Of a stretch of DNA of 6,135 bases, positions 5,355-6,135 are shown in pieces. Origin of the DNA: Thermoplasmata archaeon (lineage in GTDB: Archaea > Thermoplasmatota > Thermoplasmata > Thermoplasmatales > Thermoplasmataceae). Under the pieces are notes generated by a model. That model was not told the origin of the DNA. It ran no database searches and saw nothing but the letters and a program-made list of their open reading frames with translations. Where the stretch lies: NCBI GenBank assembly GCA_021833045.1, contig JAKBGP010000139.1, forward strand, positions 1 through 6,135. The letters run 5' to 3'. Every line of letters starts with the position of its first letter. Within the stretch, counting starts at the first letter, position 1. The translations under genes were made by a program, and so were the position numbers.

Positions 5355-6135
5355 ATGGGGATAAAAGTAAGTGACAGGGAAAATGAAAAAAGAAAAGGGA
5401 AAAAGAAGAAGGTGAGAACAACCCGTCAAGAACCAGAGAAATCTATAGAACTTCCTGATACTAGCGAATCAAAATCTAAAGCTCCAAGTTCTGGAAGGGA
5501 TGAAGATGTTGAGAATATACCTGTAAGAAAGAGAGCAAAAATAGCCTATGTTAACGAAGATACGAAGAGAAAGAAAAAAAATAAAAGGAAAAAGGGAGAC
5601 TATGTTGACGTACCTCTGGAGTTAAATGCTGTAAAAGAGAAGATTTCTGAATTATCTAATACTACAAATGATACAGATCCTCAAAATAGCAACCAGAAAT
5701 TACAGTATATTCCAACGAATGAATCTCAAAAGCCTCAACCTACTAAATCACCAGATGTAATCAATGTATCTGACACACCAATTGTTCAAAAGGAAGAATC
5801 AAAAGATGCAATAGGAGACGAGAATAAGAATATCACACCACCCGAACCCATGAGAAGAAGGGCCAAAATTGTCAAGGTAGATAATGAAAGGAAGAAGCGA
5901 CAGGGCAAGTCACGTTTCTCAAAAAAGAAGAAAGATTCCAAATCCTCAGATTCATCCGAAGGAATTGATGCCAGGTACGAAATGGAAGTACTTAAATCAA
6001 TAAAAAAGAAGAAAAAATCTAACCTGGCAGAGGAAGCAAGGAAAAGAATTGAAATTGCAAGGGAAATAACACTACCCAAAAACATTGAATCAATTGAGAA
6101 GTACAACCTCATCCCTGGAATGGTTAATGTTGAGA
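5355..6135 (+). CDS. Lysine-rich protein with duplicated basic motif, 5' part; possible secretion/pilus ATPase N-terminus
   Basis: The frame is open for 260 codons from the ATG at 5355 to the right edge, so the gene is truncated by the window. Residues 1-230 are very rich in Lys, Arg, Glu, Ser, Asn and Asp and poor in hydrophobics, and are probably disordered. A basic motif occurs twice: PVRKRAKIAYVNE (from residue 56, followed by KRKKKNKRKK) and PMRRRAKIVKVDNE (from 165, followed by RKKRQGKSRFSKKKK). Acidic and polar linkers separate these blocks. From about 225 the sequence becomes ordinary and helix-prone (LAEEARKRIEIAREI), then SIEKYNLIPGMVNVE, which resembles the entry to the N-terminal domain of archaeal type II/IV secretion ATPases (GspE/TadA/FlaI group). 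That link rests on a few residues; Walker motifs would lie beyond the window. No signal peptide or membrane segment is present. A nucleic-acid-binding or ribosome-associated protein is an alternative. The coding call is well supported by the Shine-Dalgarno site, the long open frame and the repeated motif. Confidence 0.75.
   Translation, partial: MGIKVSDRENEKRKGKKKKVRTTRQEPEKSIELPDTSESKSKAPSSGRDEDVENIPVRKRAKIAYVNEDTKRKKKNKRKKGDYVDVPLELNAVKEKISELSNTTNDTDPQNSNQKLQYIPTNESQKPQPTKSPDVINVSDTPIVQKEESKDAIGDENKNITPPEPMRRRAKIVKVDNERKKRQGKSRFSKKKKDSKSSDSSEGIDARYEMEVLKSIKKKKKSNLAEEARKRIEIAREITLPKNIESIEKYNLIPGMVNVE

Noticed and set aside
5786..6112. Minus-strand open frame of 108 codons rich in Phe, Leu and Ser
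   Set aside because: It is the complement of the lysine/glutamate-rich coding region; antisense of AAG/AAA/GAA codons automatically gives Leu, Phe and Ser runs.
1..6135. CRISPR array or C/D box RNA gene
   Set aside because: No regularly spaced repeats of CRISPR length exist, and the few TGATGA-like strings are inside coding sequence without paired D boxes.

Overview
The window suggests a chromosomal segment of a wall-less or S-layer-bearing euryarchaeon of the order Thermoplasmatales (Thermoplasma, Ferroplasma, Cuniculiplasma or a relative). Four things point there. An M1 aminopeptidase of the tricorn-interacting factor F2/F3 type is present. Promoters are archaeal, with TATA boxes about 25 bp from the start points. 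The genes mix a leaderless start with Shine-Dalgarno starts. The exported proteins are short, anchored by one N-terminal helix and rich in N-glycosylation sequons. The DNA is AT-rich throughout. Genus and species cannot be settled from this window.

Layout from left to right: (1) the 3' end of a sequon-rich surface protein gene (+, up to 617); (2) convergent with it and 5 bp away, a complete 801-residue zinc aminopeptidase gene on the minus strand (623-3028), with a TATA box placed for a leaderless mRNA; (3) a 277-bp divergent intergenic region holding helically phased AACGAT/AACGTT repeats and the promoter and Shine-Dalgarno site of the next operon; (4) two tandem, paralogous, membrane-anchored surface proteins (3306-3941 and 3949-4509, +) separated by 7 bp; (5) about 480 bp without a convincing intact gene, containing a likely decayed fragment of an IS21-type transposase; (6) a tRNA-Ala(GGC) gene on the minus strand (4994-5065) with its own TATA box; (7) a regulatory-looking intergenic region with three ATATTGGA copies 34-35 bp apart and a CA/TG inverted repeat; (8) the 5' part of a gene running off the right edge (5355 onward, +). 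Its product begins with a very basic, probably disordered region containing a duplicated motif, and may lead into a secretion-ATPase-like domain.

Functionally, the aminopeptidase belongs to cytosolic protein turnover, trimming peptides released by the proteasome and tricorn protease. The surface protein pair is an operon of unknown function and is the most interesting undescribed item. If the last gene is an assembly or secretion ATPase, the right part of the window would be related to the cell surface, but nothing seen here links it directly to the surface proteins. No CRISPR array, complete insertion sequence, rRNA or replication origin was seen.
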